From positions 1 to 57,767 of the forward strand of contig JAODMY010000054.1 of NCBI GenBank assembly GCA_025465535.1: DNA of 57,767 bases, given 5' to 3'. This DNA comes from Glaciihabitans sp. GTDB lineage: Bacteria; Actinomycetota; Actinomycetes; Actinomycetales; Microbacteriaceae. A program made the position numbers and the translations under genes. Below, one piece after another: positions 7,978 through 16,444 of the stretch (the stretch's first letter is position 1; every line of letters starts with the position of its first letter). A model generated the notes under the pieces. The model saw only the letters and a list, made by a program, of their open reading frames with translations, ran no database searches and had not been told where the DNA came from.

Positions 7978-9311
7978 GCCTCGACCGCGGTGAACACCGC
8001 ATCGTAGATCTCGAGCGCTTGTGCAACCTCGTCGGCGCTGACCGTGCACGGCGGCACCACGTGGAGGCGGTTGTCGGCCGTGAACGGCAGCAGCCCGGCA
8101 GCCATCAGCCGCGTCTTGACCTCACCGATGACGGCGCCGGAGATGGGATGCCGCGAGTCGCGGTCGTCCACGAGGTCGAGCGCCCAGAAGACGCCTACCC
8201 CGCGCACCTCGCCGATGATCTCGTGTCGGGATGCCAGCTCCGCGAGCCCTGGGCCGAGCACGTCCGCCCCGATGGATGCCGCGTTCTCGACGATCTTTTC
8301 CGATTCCATGGCATCCAGCGCCCCGACGATCGAGGCCATGGCCAGTGGATGCCCGGAGTAGGTCAGACCGCCGGGGAAGACGTCCTCGACAAACGCATTC
8401 GCGATCGAGTCGGAGATGATCACGCCGCCGGTCGGTACGTAGCCCGAGTTGACACCCTTCGCGAAGGTCACGAGGTCCGGTTGCACTCCGCCGAAGGTCG
8501 GGTTCTGCCAGGCGAACCAGTCGCCGGTGCGCCCGAATCCGCACATCACCTCGTCGAAGATCAACACGATCCCGTACTTGTCCGCCAGCGCGCGAACCCC
8601 CTCGAGGTAGCCGGGCGGCGGCACGAGGACACCCGCGGTTCCCGGCACCGTCTCGAGCAGGATCGCCGCAATCGACGATCCACCCTCGCTCTGGATGACC
8701 CGCTCAAGGTGATGAAGCGCTCGCGACGATTCCTCCTCCGGAGAGGACGCCCAGAACTCTGAGCGGTAAAGGAATGGCCCGAAGAAGTGAACGTGCCCCC
8801 GCGAATACTCATTCGGGACGCGACGCCAGTCGCCGGTTGCGACGACCGCCGCGCCAGTGTTGCCGTGGTAGCTGCGATAGGTCGAGAGGACCTTGTCGCG
8901 GCCGGTCGTCAGGCGCGCGAGGCGGATCGCGTTCTCGTTGGCATCCGCTCCGCCGTTGGTGAAGAAGACGCGCGAGAAATGACCGCCGGCGCGGGACAGG
9001 ATGCGGCTGGCCGCCTCGCCACGCGCGATGTTGGCGTGGGAGGGCGCGATGGTCGTCATGATGTCGGCCTGCGCCTTGATCGCCGCGATCACGGCCGGAT
9101 GCTGGTGCCCAATGTTCAGGTTGACTAGCTGGCTGGAGAAGTCGAGATACGCCTTGCCGTCGTAGTCCCAGAGGGTCGTTCCGAGCCCTCGCGCTGGCAC
9201 GAAGGGCGCGAGCGCTCCTTGCGCGCTCCAGGAGTGGAAGACGTGCGCGCGATCCAGTTCGAACGCTCTTTCGCCCTCGGCCTTATCCCTGTTCTCTCCA
9301 CTGTTGGTCAC
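7974..9311 (-). CDS. class III (omega) aminotransferase, probably beta-alanine:pyruvate
   Basis: This PLP-dependent aminotransferase (445 residues) probably removes the amino group of beta-alanine to give malonate semialdehyde, the last step of the pathway encoded upstream. FTNGGADANENAIRLAR, IFDEVMCGFGRTG (D253) and FAKGVNSGYVPTGG with the PLP lysine K285 mark class III. It is the fourth gene of the operon and its start overlaps the stop of the LLM gene by 4 bp. The substrate is inferred from context; related enzymes use taurine, GABA or other omega-amino acids. Confidence 0.9.
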   Translation of the reverse strand: MTNSGENRDKAEGERAFELDRAHVFHSWSAQGALAPFVPARGLGTTLWDYDGKAYLDFSSQLVNLNIGHQHPAVIAAIKAQADIMTTIAPSHANIARGEAASRILSRAGGHFSRVFFTNGGADANENAIRLARLTTGRDKVLSTYRSYHGNTGAAVVATGDWRRVPNEYSRGHVHFFGPFLYRSEFWASSPEEESSRALHHLERVIQSEGGSSIAAILLETVPGTAGVLVPPPGYLEGVRALADKYGIVLIFDEVMCGFGRTGDWFAWQNPTFGGVQPDLVTFAKGVNSGYVPTGGVIISDSIANAFVEDVFPGGLTYSGHPLAMASIVGALDAMESEKIVENAASIGADVLGPGLAELASRHEIIGEVRGVGVFWALDLVDDRDSRHPISGAVIGEVKTRLMAAGLLPFTADNRLHVVPPCTVSADEVAQALEIYDAVFTAVEA

Positions 9312-10345
9312 AGCTGCTCCTTCGCAGTAATGGTGTCACGCAGCGCCGGGATCACGGTCTCGCCGTACACGCGCAGCGTCTCTTCCTTGTTGTCGTGTTG
9401 CAGGTAGCCGGCGAACTGGTCGACGCCGATCGCCTTGAGTGCCTCAAGCTTTTCGATGTGCTGCGCGGCCGTGCCGAGGACGCAGAAGCGGTCGACGATC
9501 TCGTCGGGCACGAAGTCGGCGTGCGTGTTTCCCGCGCGTCCGTGCTCGTTGTAGTCGTATCCCTCGCGGCCGGCGATGTAGTCGGTGAGCGCCTTGGGTA
9601 CGGAGCCGCTGGTCCCGTACTTACTGACGATATCGGCGACGTGATTGCCGACCATGCCTCCGAACCAGCGAACCTGCTCCCGCATGTGCTGCCAGTCGGC
9701 CGCAGAGTCAGAATCCAGGATGTACATGGGCGCGGCGACGCAGAACTTGACGGACTTCGGATCGCGGCCGGCGGCCTCCGCCGCATCCCGAACCGTCGTG
9801 ATCATCCACTCGGCGATGTCGAGGTCGGCCAGTTGCAGGATGAACCCGTCGCCTACCTCTCCCGCGAGCTTGAGCGCGAGCGGTCCATAGGCCGCAACCC
9901 AGATGTCGAGCTTCGAGCCGGTGCTCCACGGGAACTGCAGCTGCGCCCCGTTGTATTCGACCGCGCGCGAATTGGCGAGCTCACGGATGACATGGATCGA
10001 CTCGCGCAGCGTCTTCAGCGTCGTTGGAGCCCCGTTGGTCACGCGAACGGCCGAGTCGCCGCGGCCGATTCCGCAGATGGTCCGGTTGCCGTACATCTCG
10101 TTGAGAGTCGCGTAGGTGGATGCCGTGACAGTCCAGTCGCGCGTCGCCGGATTCGTGACCATGGGCCCGACCGTGATGCGCTTCGTCTCGGCCAGGATCT
10201 GGCTGTAGATGACGTACGGCTCCTGCCAGAGCAGGTGGCTGTCGAAGGTCCACACATACCCGAAGCCATGTTGTTCAGCGAGCTTCGCCAATGCGACCGT
10301 GCGTGAAGAAGGAGGATTCGTCTGTAAAACTGCGCCAAAGTCCAT
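9308..10345 (-). CDS. LLM-class flavin/F420-dependent oxidoreductase in the pyrimidine operon
   Basis: The 345-residue protein has the luciferase-like (LLM) TIM barrel: MDFGAVLQTNPPSSRTV, then GFGYVWTFDSHLLWQEP, then ICGIGRGDSAVR. It resembles the CPS_4043-type family of putative F420-dependent enzymes related to methylene-tetrahydromethanopterin reductase. It lies 29 bp after dihydropyrimidinase and overlaps the aminotransferase, so it belongs to the operon. The operon lacks a dihydropyrimidine dehydrogenase; this enzyme could supply that redox step with F420, which is a hypothesis. FMN use is an alternative. Confidence 0.88.
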   Translation of the reverse strand: MDFGAVLQTNPPSSRTVALAKLAEQHGFGYVWTFDSHLLWQEPYVIYSQILAETKRITVGPMVTNPATRDWTVTASTYATLNEMYGNRTICGIGRGDSAVRVTNGAPTTLKTLRESIHVIRELANSRAVEYNGAQLQFPWSTGSKLDIWVAAYGPLALKLAGEVGDGFILQLADLDIAEWMITTVRDAAEAAGRDPKSVKFCVAAPMYILDSDSAADWQHMREQVRWFGGMVGNHVADIVSKYGTSGSVPKALTDYIAGREGYDYNEHGRAGNTHADFVPDEIVDRFCVLGTAAQHIEKLEALKAIGVDQFAGYLQHDNKEETLRVYGETVIPALRDTITAKEQL

Positions 10346-10374
10346 GAGCTGCCTTTACTCCTCCTCGAACTCGA

Positions 10375-11811
10375 TCAAATCAGGTACTGGCTGAGGCCGC
10401 GCTTGAAATATTTGCCGTCGCCCTTCGTGCCGATGTAGTCGTTGTTGTCGACGATGACCTTGCCGCGAGAGACCACGGTGTCGACGTGTCCGTCGATCTC
10501 GTAGCCCTCCCAGGCCGAGTAATCCATGTTCATGTGGTGCGTCTTGCCAAGGCCGATGGACGTGTGTCCGTTCGGATCGTAGACGACGACATCGCCGTCG
10601 GCCCCGGGCTGGATGACGCCCTTCTTTCCGTACATCCCGAACATGCGGGCGGGCGTCGTCGAGGTGACCTCGACCCAGCGCTCGAGCGAGATGTTGCCGC
10701 CCACCACCCCCTGGTACATGAGGTCCATGCGGTGTTCGACCGAGCCGATGCCGTTCGGGATCTTCGAGAAGTCCCCGATTCCCATGTCTTTCTGGCCCTT
10801 CATGCAGAACGGGCAGTGGTCGGTCGAAACCATCTGGATGTCGTTGGTGCGAAGCGACTGCCACATGTGTTGCTGGTGGCCTTCCGCCTTCGACCGCAGC
10901 GGCGTCGAGCACACCCACTTCGCCCCCTCGAAGCTGCCCCACTCCTCGCCCGTCGCGCCGAGCTGCTCCTCGAGCGAGAGGTAGAGGTACTGCGGGCAGG
11001 TCTCGCCGAACACGTTCTGGCCGCGGTCTCGCGCGGCGGCGATCTGGTCGACGGCCTGCTTCGCAGAGACGTGGACGACGTAGAGTGGCGCACCGGTGAG
11101 GTCGGCGATCATGATCGCGCGGTGCGTCGCCTCCTCCTCCGCCTGCCACGGGCGCGTGAGTCCGTGATAGTACGGCGACGTGTTGCCGGCCTCGAGTGCC
11201 TGCTTCACGAGGACGTCGATCATGGCGCCGTTCTCCGCGTGCATCATCATCAGCGCGCCGTTGGATGCGCCCTTCTGGAACGCGCGCAGGATCTGGCCGT
11301 CGTCCGAGAGAAATACGCCCTTGTAAGCCATGAAGAGCTTGAAACTGGTGACGCCCTCGTCGATCAGTTCGTCCATGGCCGTGAGGGACGCATCCTGGAC
11401 GTCAGAGAGGATCTGGTGGAACCCGTAGTCGATCGCGCAGTTGCCCGCGGCCTTCTCGTGCCAGAGGGCGTACTGGTCGAGGATCCCCTGGTCCGGGTAC
11501 TGCACGACGAAGTCGACGATGGATGTCGTCCCGCCCCAGGCCGCCGCCCGTGTTCCGGTCTCGAACGTGTCGCTCGCGTTGGTGCCACCGAACGGCATCT
11601 CCATGTGCGTGTGCGCGTCGATCCCACCCGGGATGACGAGCTTGCCCGCCGCATCGATCACCGTGTCGACGTTCGACTCGATGTCGAAGCCGAGCAGCGT
11701 GGATCCCGGGGCAAGGACCGCGGCGATCGTCTCGCCGTCGATCAGGACGTCGGCGGACGCCGTGCCGGTCGAGTTCACGACCGTCCCGTTCTTGATGAGT
11801 GTCTTGGTCAT
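10375..11811 (-). CDS. dihydropyrimidinase / D-hydantoinase
   Basis: This amidohydrolase (478 residues) opens dihydrouracil or dihydrothymine rings to N-carbamoyl-beta-amino acids. GGIDAHTHMEMP gives metal ligands H67 and H69, SFKLFMAYKG gives the carboxylated lysine K158, MMMHAENG gives H191, and VVHVSA and STDHCPF supply the remaining His and Asp. The ATG at 11811 gives the standard MTKTLIKNGTVVN head. It follows beta-ureidopropionase by 41 bp. Hydantoinase activity on other rings is possible, but the neighbours favour pyrimidine breakdown. Confidence 0.95.
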   Translation of the reverse strand: MTKTLIKNGTVVNSTGTASADVLIDGETIAAVLAPGSTLLGFDIESNVDTVIDAAGKLVIPGGIDAHTHMEMPFGGTNASDTFETGTRAAAWGGTTSIVDFVVQYPDQGILDQYALWHEKAAGNCAIDYGFHQILSDVQDASLTAMDELIDEGVTSFKLFMAYKGVFLSDDGQILRAFQKGASNGALMMMHAENGAMIDVLVKQALEAGNTSPYYHGLTRPWQAEEEATHRAIMIADLTGAPLYVVHVSAKQAVDQIAAARDRGQNVFGETCPQYLYLSLEEQLGATGEEWGSFEGAKWVCSTPLRSKAEGHQQHMWQSLRTNDIQMVSTDHCPFCMKGQKDMGIGDFSKIPNGIGSVEHRMDLMYQGVVGGNISLERWVEVTSTTPARMFGMYGKKGVIQPGADGDVVVYDPNGHTSIGLGKTHHMNMDYSAWEGYEIDGHVDTVVSRGKVIVDNNDYIGTKGDGKYFKRGLSQYLI

Positions 11812-11852
11812 GGCTACCCCTCTGGGTGTTCGGAATGCTGCGTCTTCGAACG

Positions 11853-12701
11853 CTACGGCTTCGGAATGCTCGTGTAGCTCTCCGGTCGGCGGTCCCGATA
11901 GAACTGCCAATCGTCCCGCACCTGCCGGATCATGTCCATGTCGAGATCCCGGATGACGATCTCCTCGGTCTCGCCGCTCCCGTAGCCGCCGATGACGTTG
12001 CCCTGCGGGTTCACGAACTGGCTGTTGCCGTAGAACGTGACGGCGAGATCGCCGTACTCGTTGTCCTCTGTGCCGACCCGGTTGGGAGCCGCGACGAAGT
12101 ATCCATTGGCTCCGGCCGCGGCGGGTTGCTCGATTTCCCAGAGCCGGTTCGAGAGCCCTGGCTTGGTCGCGTTCGGGTTGAAAACGATCTGCGCGCCGTT
12201 CAGGCCGAGCTCGCGCCATCCTTCCGGGAAATGCCGGTCGTAACAGATGTAGACGCCGATCGGACCCACCGCGGTGTGGAACACCGGGTAGCCGAGGTTG
12301 CCTGGGCGGAAGTAGAACTTCTCCCAGAACTTGTCGAGGTGCGGGATGTGGTGCTTGCGGTACTTGCCGAGGATCGTGCCGTCGGCATCCACCACGACGG
12401 CCGTGTTGTAGTACACGCCCGGCATCTCTTCCTCGTAGATCGGAAGCACCATGACGAGGTTCAGCTCCTTGGCGAGAGCCGCGAAGCGCTGCACGATCGG
12501 GCCATCTGCCGGCTCGGCGTAGGCGTAGTACTTCTTGTCTTCAGTGATGCCGAAGTATGGGCCGTAGAAGAGTTCCTGGAAGCAGATGACCTGCGCGCCG
12601 TCGGCCGCGGCATTCCGGGCAAACTGCTCGTGTTTGTCGAGCATCGACGCCTTGTCGCCCGTCCATGTGGTCTGAGTGATTGCTGCACGCACAACGGCCA
12701 T
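11853..12701 (-). CDS. beta-ureidopropionase (N-carbamoyl-beta-alanine amidohydrolase), nitrilase superfamily
   Basis: This 282-residue nitrilase-family enzyme hydrolyses N-carbamoyl-beta-alanine to beta-alanine, CO2 and ammonia. The triad is visible: Glu43 in CFQELFYGPYF, Lys116 in GKYRKHHIP and Cys153 in YICYDRHFPEG. It is the first gene of the operon, with a GGAGGG ribosome site 5-10 bases before the ATG at 12701. Related N-carbamoylputrescine amidases share this fold, but the adjacent dihydropyrimidinase supports the call. Confidence 0.93.
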   Translation of the reverse strand: MAVVRAAITQTTWTGDKASMLDKHEQFARNAAADGAQVICFQELFYGPYFGITEDKKYYAYAEPADGPIVQRFAALAKELNLVMVLPIYEEEMPGVYYNTAVVVDADGTILGKYRKHHIPHLDKFWEKFYFRPGNLGYPVFHTAVGPIGVYICYDRHFPEGWRELGLNGAQIVFNPNATKPGLSNRLWEIEQPAAAGANGYFVAAPNRVGTEDNEYGDLAVTFYGNSQFVNPQGNVIGGYGSGETEEIVIRDLDMDMIRQVRDDWQFYRDRRPESYTSIPKP

Positions 12702-12706
12702 GAAAA

Positions 12707-12733
12707 CCCTCCGACTTGCTTTTTGTTATTATC
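12707..12733 (-). promoter_or_regulatory. promoter -10 and ribosome site for the pyrimidine operon
   Basis: On the minus strand GATAAT (12733-12728) is a good -10 hexamer 26 bases before the ATG at 12701, and GGAGGG (12712-12707) is a strong Shine-Dalgarno. No convincing -35 was found, which is common in actinobacteria. Confidence 0.6.
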
Positions 12734-12770
12734 CGGCCTAAACATTTCTTTTGCATTTCCACTCGGGCCG

Positions 12771-12807
12771 TCGCCTAAAACGTACGGCCATCGCCTAAAA
12801 CGTACGG
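12771..12807 (+). promoter_or_regulatory. tandem 17-bp direct repeat, likely MocR operator
   Basis: TCGCCTAAAACGTACGG occurs at 12771-12787 and again at 12791-12807, spaced 20 bp start to start, just before the regulator's ATG and beside the divergent operon promoter. A weaker relative, GGCCTAAAC, lies at 12735. MocR-type regulators commonly bind direct repeats in such regions, so this is the best operator candidate. Confidence 0.7.
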
Positions 12808-12815
12808 GAGGACGA

Positions 12816-14138
12816 ATGAAATCGATAGCGTTGGCGATCGATGACGCCAGCCCGAGCGGAATTGCGGCCGCCATCGCGCGACTCATCAACTCCGGCGATC
12901 TCGCTCCCGGTGATCGGTTGCCCACCGTTCGAGAGCTCGCCACCGAACTCGGGGTGAGCCCGGCCACCGTCAGCCACGCCTGGCAGGCACTCGCGAGCGT
13001 GGGGCTCATCATCTCGCGCGGGCGAAGCGGATCGTTCGTGCGGGCCGAGCGCACCACCTGGCTGCCGCCGCGATCCCGCAACCTGACCGAGCTTCCGGAT
13101 GCCCGCCTCGATCTTTCGACCGGAACGCCGGATCCGCTGCTGCTGCCGGACCTCGGCCCCGCCCTGTCGCGGGTGTCGAGCCGAGCGGGGACCCAGAGCT
13201 ACTTCGACGAGCCGGTCATCCCGGAGCTCGGAGCGCTCCTCCTCGAGTCCTGGCCGTTCGAGCCCGGGACGCTCACGATCGTCGACGGCGCCATGGACGC
13301 GCTGTCCCGGTCGCTCGACCTGCTGCTGAAGTTCGGCGATCGGATCGTGGTCGAGAACCCCGGTTTTCCGCCGCTCCTCGACCTGCTCGAGCACTACGGA
13401 ACGGAGCGCCTGGCGGTCGAACTCGATGAGGAGGGGATGCGTCCGGATTCGCTCGCTGCCGCCCTCATGCGCTCCCCCGCCGCGATCGTCCTCCAGCCGC
13501 GCACCCAGAATCCCGCCGGCGTCTCGATGACGGTCGATCGAGCTCGCGAGCTGGCGCGCGTCATCCGCAATTCACGCAACGCAGAGCACACCATTGTGAT
13601 CGAGGACGACCACTCCGGCGAAATTTCGTCGAGCGGCGACGTCTCGCTTGGCGCATTTCTGCCGGATCGCGTCGTGCACATCCGGAGCTTCTCGAAGTCG
13701 CACGGTCCCGACCTTCGGATCGCGGCGGTCGGTGGTCCGAAAGAGTTCATGGACCGGTTCATCGCGCGACGCATCCTCGGCCCCGGCTGGACCTCGCGGA
13801 TGCTGCAGCGCATCCTGTACGACCTGCTCACCGACTCGGTGACGGTCGGCCAGGTTTCGCTCGCCCGAAGCACGTATCGCGAGCGCCAGGTCGCCATTGC
13901 TTCGTCATTGCGCAGTCACGGGTTCGAGACTGCCGTCGCCGACGGGATCAACCTGTGGATGCCGGTGGACGACGAGCGCAACGCGGTCGTCCAGCTGGCC
14001 GCGGCCGGTATTCGCGTCGCCGCCGGAACCCCGTTCCTCTCCTCCCCGGGGGGCCAGTTCGTCCGCGTGACCACCGGACTCATCGGCGCGGACTTCGACG
14101 AGGTCGGCGGCCTGCTGGCGGCCGCCCGCACCGCCTGA
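12816..14138 (+). CDS. MocR-family transcriptional regulator (GntR HTH + aminotransferase fold)
   Basis: The 440-residue protein joins an N-terminal winged helix-turn-helix (LPTVRELATELGVSPATVSH, residues about 36-55) to a fold-type I aminotransferase domain with the PLP lysine K294 in SFSKSHGPDLR. MocR proteins use PLP or an amine adduct as effector. The gene is divergent from the pyrimidine operon, so it probably senses beta-alanine or a related amine and controls that operon; this is inference. The ATG at 12816 follows GGGAGGA. Confidence 0.92.
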   Translation: MKSIALAIDDASPSGIAAAIARLINSGDLAPGDRLPTVRELATELGVSPATVSHAWQALASVGLIISRGRSGSFVRAERTTWLPPRSRNLTELPDARLDLSTGTPDPLLLPDLGPALSRVSSRAGTQSYFDEPVIPELGALLLESWPFEPGTLTIVDGAMDALSRSLDLLLKFGDRIVVENPGFPPLLDLLEHYGTERLAVELDEEGMRPDSLAAALMRSPAAIVLQPRTQNPAGVSMTVDRARELARVIRNSRNAEHTIVIEDDHSGEISSSGDVSLGAFLPDRVVHIRSFSKSHGPDLRIAAVGGPKEFMDRFIARRILGPGWTSRMLQRILYDLLTDSVTVGQVSLARSTYRERQVAIASSLRSHGFETAVADGINLWMPVDDERNAVVQLAAAGIRVAAGTPFLSSPGGQFVRVTTGLIGADFDEVGGLLAAARTA

Positions 14139-14177
14139 GGCCTGCCGCATCCAGCCGTCCCGCCTCGTTTCCGCCTT

Positions 14178-14231
14178 GAGTTGACACTTGTTGTCACCCC
14201 AAATCGCCCAACCAACAACAACTGTCAGCTC
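14178..14231. terminator. long imperfect hairpin between convergent mocR and phosphotransferase genes
   Basis: Arms GAGTTGACACTTGTTGT (14178-14194) and ACAACAACTGTCAGCTC (14215-14231) pair at 15 of 17 positions with a 20-base loop. The 141-bp intergenic region holds nothing else recognisable. It probably ends both transcripts. Confidence 0.6.
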
Positions 14232-14279
14232 GGCCACGCCACGCCACCCACCTCTGCCGGTTCCACCCTGCAGGATCGC

Positions 14280-15035
14280 TTAGCGGAGAGCCGCGAGAAC
14301 TCCCTCGAGGTAGGTCGCATCGCGCTCATACAGCAGCGCGTCGTCCGCGAGCTGCGGCTTGGCGAGCTCCTCCGACTTCGCGATTGACATCACGGCGAGA
14401 TCGCGCAGTCGGATGATGGCGATCCGCACGACCTCGGTCCAGCGGACATCCGACCCGTAGGAATCCAGCAGCAACTGGATGCGGCGGCGAGTCTGAAGTT
14501 CGCCCGGCGCACCATCCCCGGTCGAGTCCGTCAGCGGAACCATCCGGGTCGCGAGGTAGGCCAGATCCCAGATCCGCGGACCCGGCGAGCACATGTCGAA
14601 GTCGATCGCGCCGACGATCTGCCCGGCGACGAACGCCAGGTTGTGCGGTGCGAAATCGTTGTGGCAGATGACCTCGGCCGGAATCTTGGACGGCGACTGC
14701 CAGATCGTCCGCTCGCTCCCGAAATCTGCGCGATCCATCCCGAAGCCGATGGATGCGTCGTGCAACTGGCGCAGGTGGCGTGCGGCATCGACGAGGGCCG
14801 CATCCGTCCACACCCAGTCCGGCAGCGGATACAGCGGAACATCGCCCTTGACGAAGGTCAGGATCTCAGTGTCACCCTCGATGTCGAGCGGTTTCGGCGC
14901 CCAGTCCACGCCCGCCGCGGCCAGGTATTCCAGGTACCGATGCACGGTCGGAGTCCACGGCCCTGCGGCGCGCCGAACGGTGCCGCCCACCCGGACGACG
15001 GCGTTCATGTTGCCGCCCGGCAGCTCCCCATCCAT
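14280..15035 (-). CDS. aminoglycoside/choline-kinase-like phosphotransferase (APH family)
   Basis: The 251-residue protein has the APH catalytic core: CHNDFAPHNLAF is the Brenner-type loop with catalytic Asp and Asn, and GAIDFDMCSPGPRIWDLAY carries the metal-binding Asp, with DFD instead of DFG. The N-lobe is short. Family members phosphorylate aminoglycosides, choline, homoserine or sugars, and nothing here identifies the substrate. It stands alone between two hairpins, so a resistance role should not be assumed. Confidence 0.85.
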   Translation of the reverse strand: MDGELPGGNMNAVVRVGGTVRRAAGPWTPTVHRYLEYLAAAGVDWAPKPLDIEGDTEILTFVKGDVPLYPLPDWVWTDAALVDAARHLRQLHDASIGFGMDRADFGSERTIWQSPSKIPAEVICHNDFAPHNLAFVAGQIVGAIDFDMCSPGPRIWDLAYLATRMVPLTDSTGDGAPGELQTRRRIQLLLDSYGSDVRWTEVVRIAIIRLRDLAVMSIAKSEELAKPQLADDALLYERDATYLEGVLAALR

Positions 15036-15050
15036 CCGACCAACTTAGTC

Positions 15051-15116
15051 GTCTGCCCCCGCCAGATGCGTCTGCCCCCGTACGTACGGGGGCAGACGCA
15101 TCACACGGGGGCAGAC
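15051..15116. repeat. nested perfect palindrome with four copies of GTCTGCCCCCG
   Basis: The centre is a perfect 38-bp palindrome (15065-15102) with arms GATGCGTCTGCCCCCGTAC. Outside it, GTCTGCCCCCG recurs at 15051 and its inverse ends at 15116, so two direct units face two inverted units. It lies between the divergent phosphotransferase and acyl-CoA dehydrogenase genes. Neither gene reads through it. Confidence 0.85.
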
Positions 15117-15155
15117 AGGTATCCGGCAGTGAAGTTCTTGCGCAATCGCCGTGTG

Positions 15156-15173
15156 ACATACCGCTCGGTATGT
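15156..15173. promoter_or_regulatory. TetR-type operator
   Basis: ACATACCG-CT-CGGTATGT is a perfect 8+8 palindrome of the kind bound by TetR/AcrR repressors. It lies 21 bp before the acyl-CoA dehydrogenase ATG and directly upstream of the GATAGT -10 (15183-15188), well placed to block transcription. No TetR gene lies in the window. Confidence 0.75.
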
Positions 15174-15194
15174 GATCTGCGGGATAGTGGGGTC

Positions 15195-16394
15195 ATGACC
15201 ATCACCGACCTGCCCCGCGTGACGAACGTCCTCGAGAGTGATTTCTACTTTTTCCAGGACCAGTTGAGCGACCGGGAGAACGAGAAGGTCTACGAGATCC
15301 GCTCCTTCTTCGAGACCGAGGTGCGTCCGATCGCGAATGACTACTGGGCTCGCGCCGAGATGCCGTTTCAGCTGGTCCCCGGCCTCGCGGCCCTCGGCAT
15401 CTTCGGACCGGAGTGGGAGGAGTCCGGTCATTTCGCCAACAGCGCGGTGTTCCGCGGCTGGTGCGGCCTGGAGATGTCGCGCGTCGACGCGTCCATCACC
15501 ACGTTCTCCGGTGTGCAGGGTGGCCTCGCGATGGGCGCTCTCGGCGTCGGCGGCTCCCCAGAGCAGCGGGCCCACTGGCTGCCGAAACTTGCGACCGGCG
15601 AGGTCCTCGGATCCTTCGGCCTCACCGAACCGCTGTCGGGATCGGATACCGCTCGCGGCATGAACACGGTTGCCGAGCGCGGGGGCGACCGGTGGGTCCT
15701 GAACGGAGCCAAGCGCTGGATCGGCAACGCGACCTTCGCCGGCATCACCATCGTCTGGGCCCGCGATAAGGCCGATGACAAGGTCAAGGGCTTCATCGTC
15801 CGCACCGACTCCCCCGGCTTCAGCGCGAAAAAGATCGAGGACAAGCAGTCCCTCCGCATCGTGCAGAACGCCGACATCACCCTCGTGGATGTCGAGGTCT
15901 CGGAAGAGGACCGCCTCCAGAACATCAATTCCTTCCGCGATCTCGCCGTCGTCCTGCGGCTCACGCGGGCAGGCGTCGCCTGGCAGGCGGTCGGCAACTC
16001 GATCGGCGCGTACGAGGCGGCGGTCGCCTATTCGAAGGAGCGCCTGCAGTTCGGCAAGCCGATCGGCAGCTTCCAGCTGGTGCAGGAACTCCTGGCGCAG
16101 GCACTCGGCAACATCACCGCGAGCATCGCGATGTGCATGCAGGTCTCCCGCCTGCTGGATGAGGGTCGACAGACCGACGCGCAGTCCGCGCTCGCGAAAG
16201 CGTTCGTCACCTCCCGCGCGCGAGAGACCGTCGCGCTCTGCCGCGAGGCGCTCGGCGGCAACGGCATCGTGCTCGAATACGGAGTCGCGAAGCCCTTCGC
16301 CGACGCGGAAGCGATCTACACGTTCGAGGGAACCCGGCAGATGAACACTCTCATCGTCGGCAAGGCCATCACCGGTTTCAGCGCGTTCGTCTGA
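15195..16394 (+). CDS. acyl-CoA dehydrogenase, glutaryl-CoA dehydrogenase-like
   Basis: This 399-residue FAD enzyme dehydrogenates an acyl-CoA thioester. LTEPLSGSDTARGM and NGAKRWIGNATFA form the flavin and substrate region; RLQFGKPIGSFQLVQ and CREALGGNGI follow. The C-terminal YTFEGTRQMNTLIVGKAITG carries the catalytic Glu and resembles glutaryl-CoA dehydrogenases, whose ends read as AITG plus aromatic. The ATG at 15195 lies 6 bases after a GATAGT -10 box, suggesting a leaderless transcript. A TetR-type palindrome suggests induction by its substrate. Confidence 0.92.
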   Translation: MTITDLPRVTNVLESDFYFFQDQLSDRENEKVYEIRSFFETEVRPIANDYWARAEMPFQLVPGLAALGIFGPEWEESGHFANSAVFRGWCGLEMSRVDASITTFSGVQGGLAMGALGVGGSPEQRAHWLPKLATGEVLGSFGLTEPLSGSDTARGMNTVAERGGDRWVLNGAKRWIGNATFAGITIVWARDKADDKVKGFIVRTDSPGFSAKKIEDKQSLRIVQNADITLVDVEVSEEDRLQNINSFRDLAVVLRLTRAGVAWQAVGNSIGAYEAAVAYSKERLQFGKPIGSFQLVQELLAQALGNITASIAMCMQVSRLLDEGRQTDAQSALAKAFVTSRARETVALCREALGGNGIVLEYGVAKPFADAEAIYTFEGTRQMNTLIVGKAITGFSAFV

Positions 16395-16444
16395 CCCGGC
16401 GGCACGCGAGTTCGAGCCAGCCGCACGGTCGACCGAACCGTACG

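Noticed and set aside
14280-15035. Calling the phosphotransferase an aminoglycoside-resistance gene
   Set aside because: Only general APH-family motifs are visible; the family includes many non-resistance kinases.
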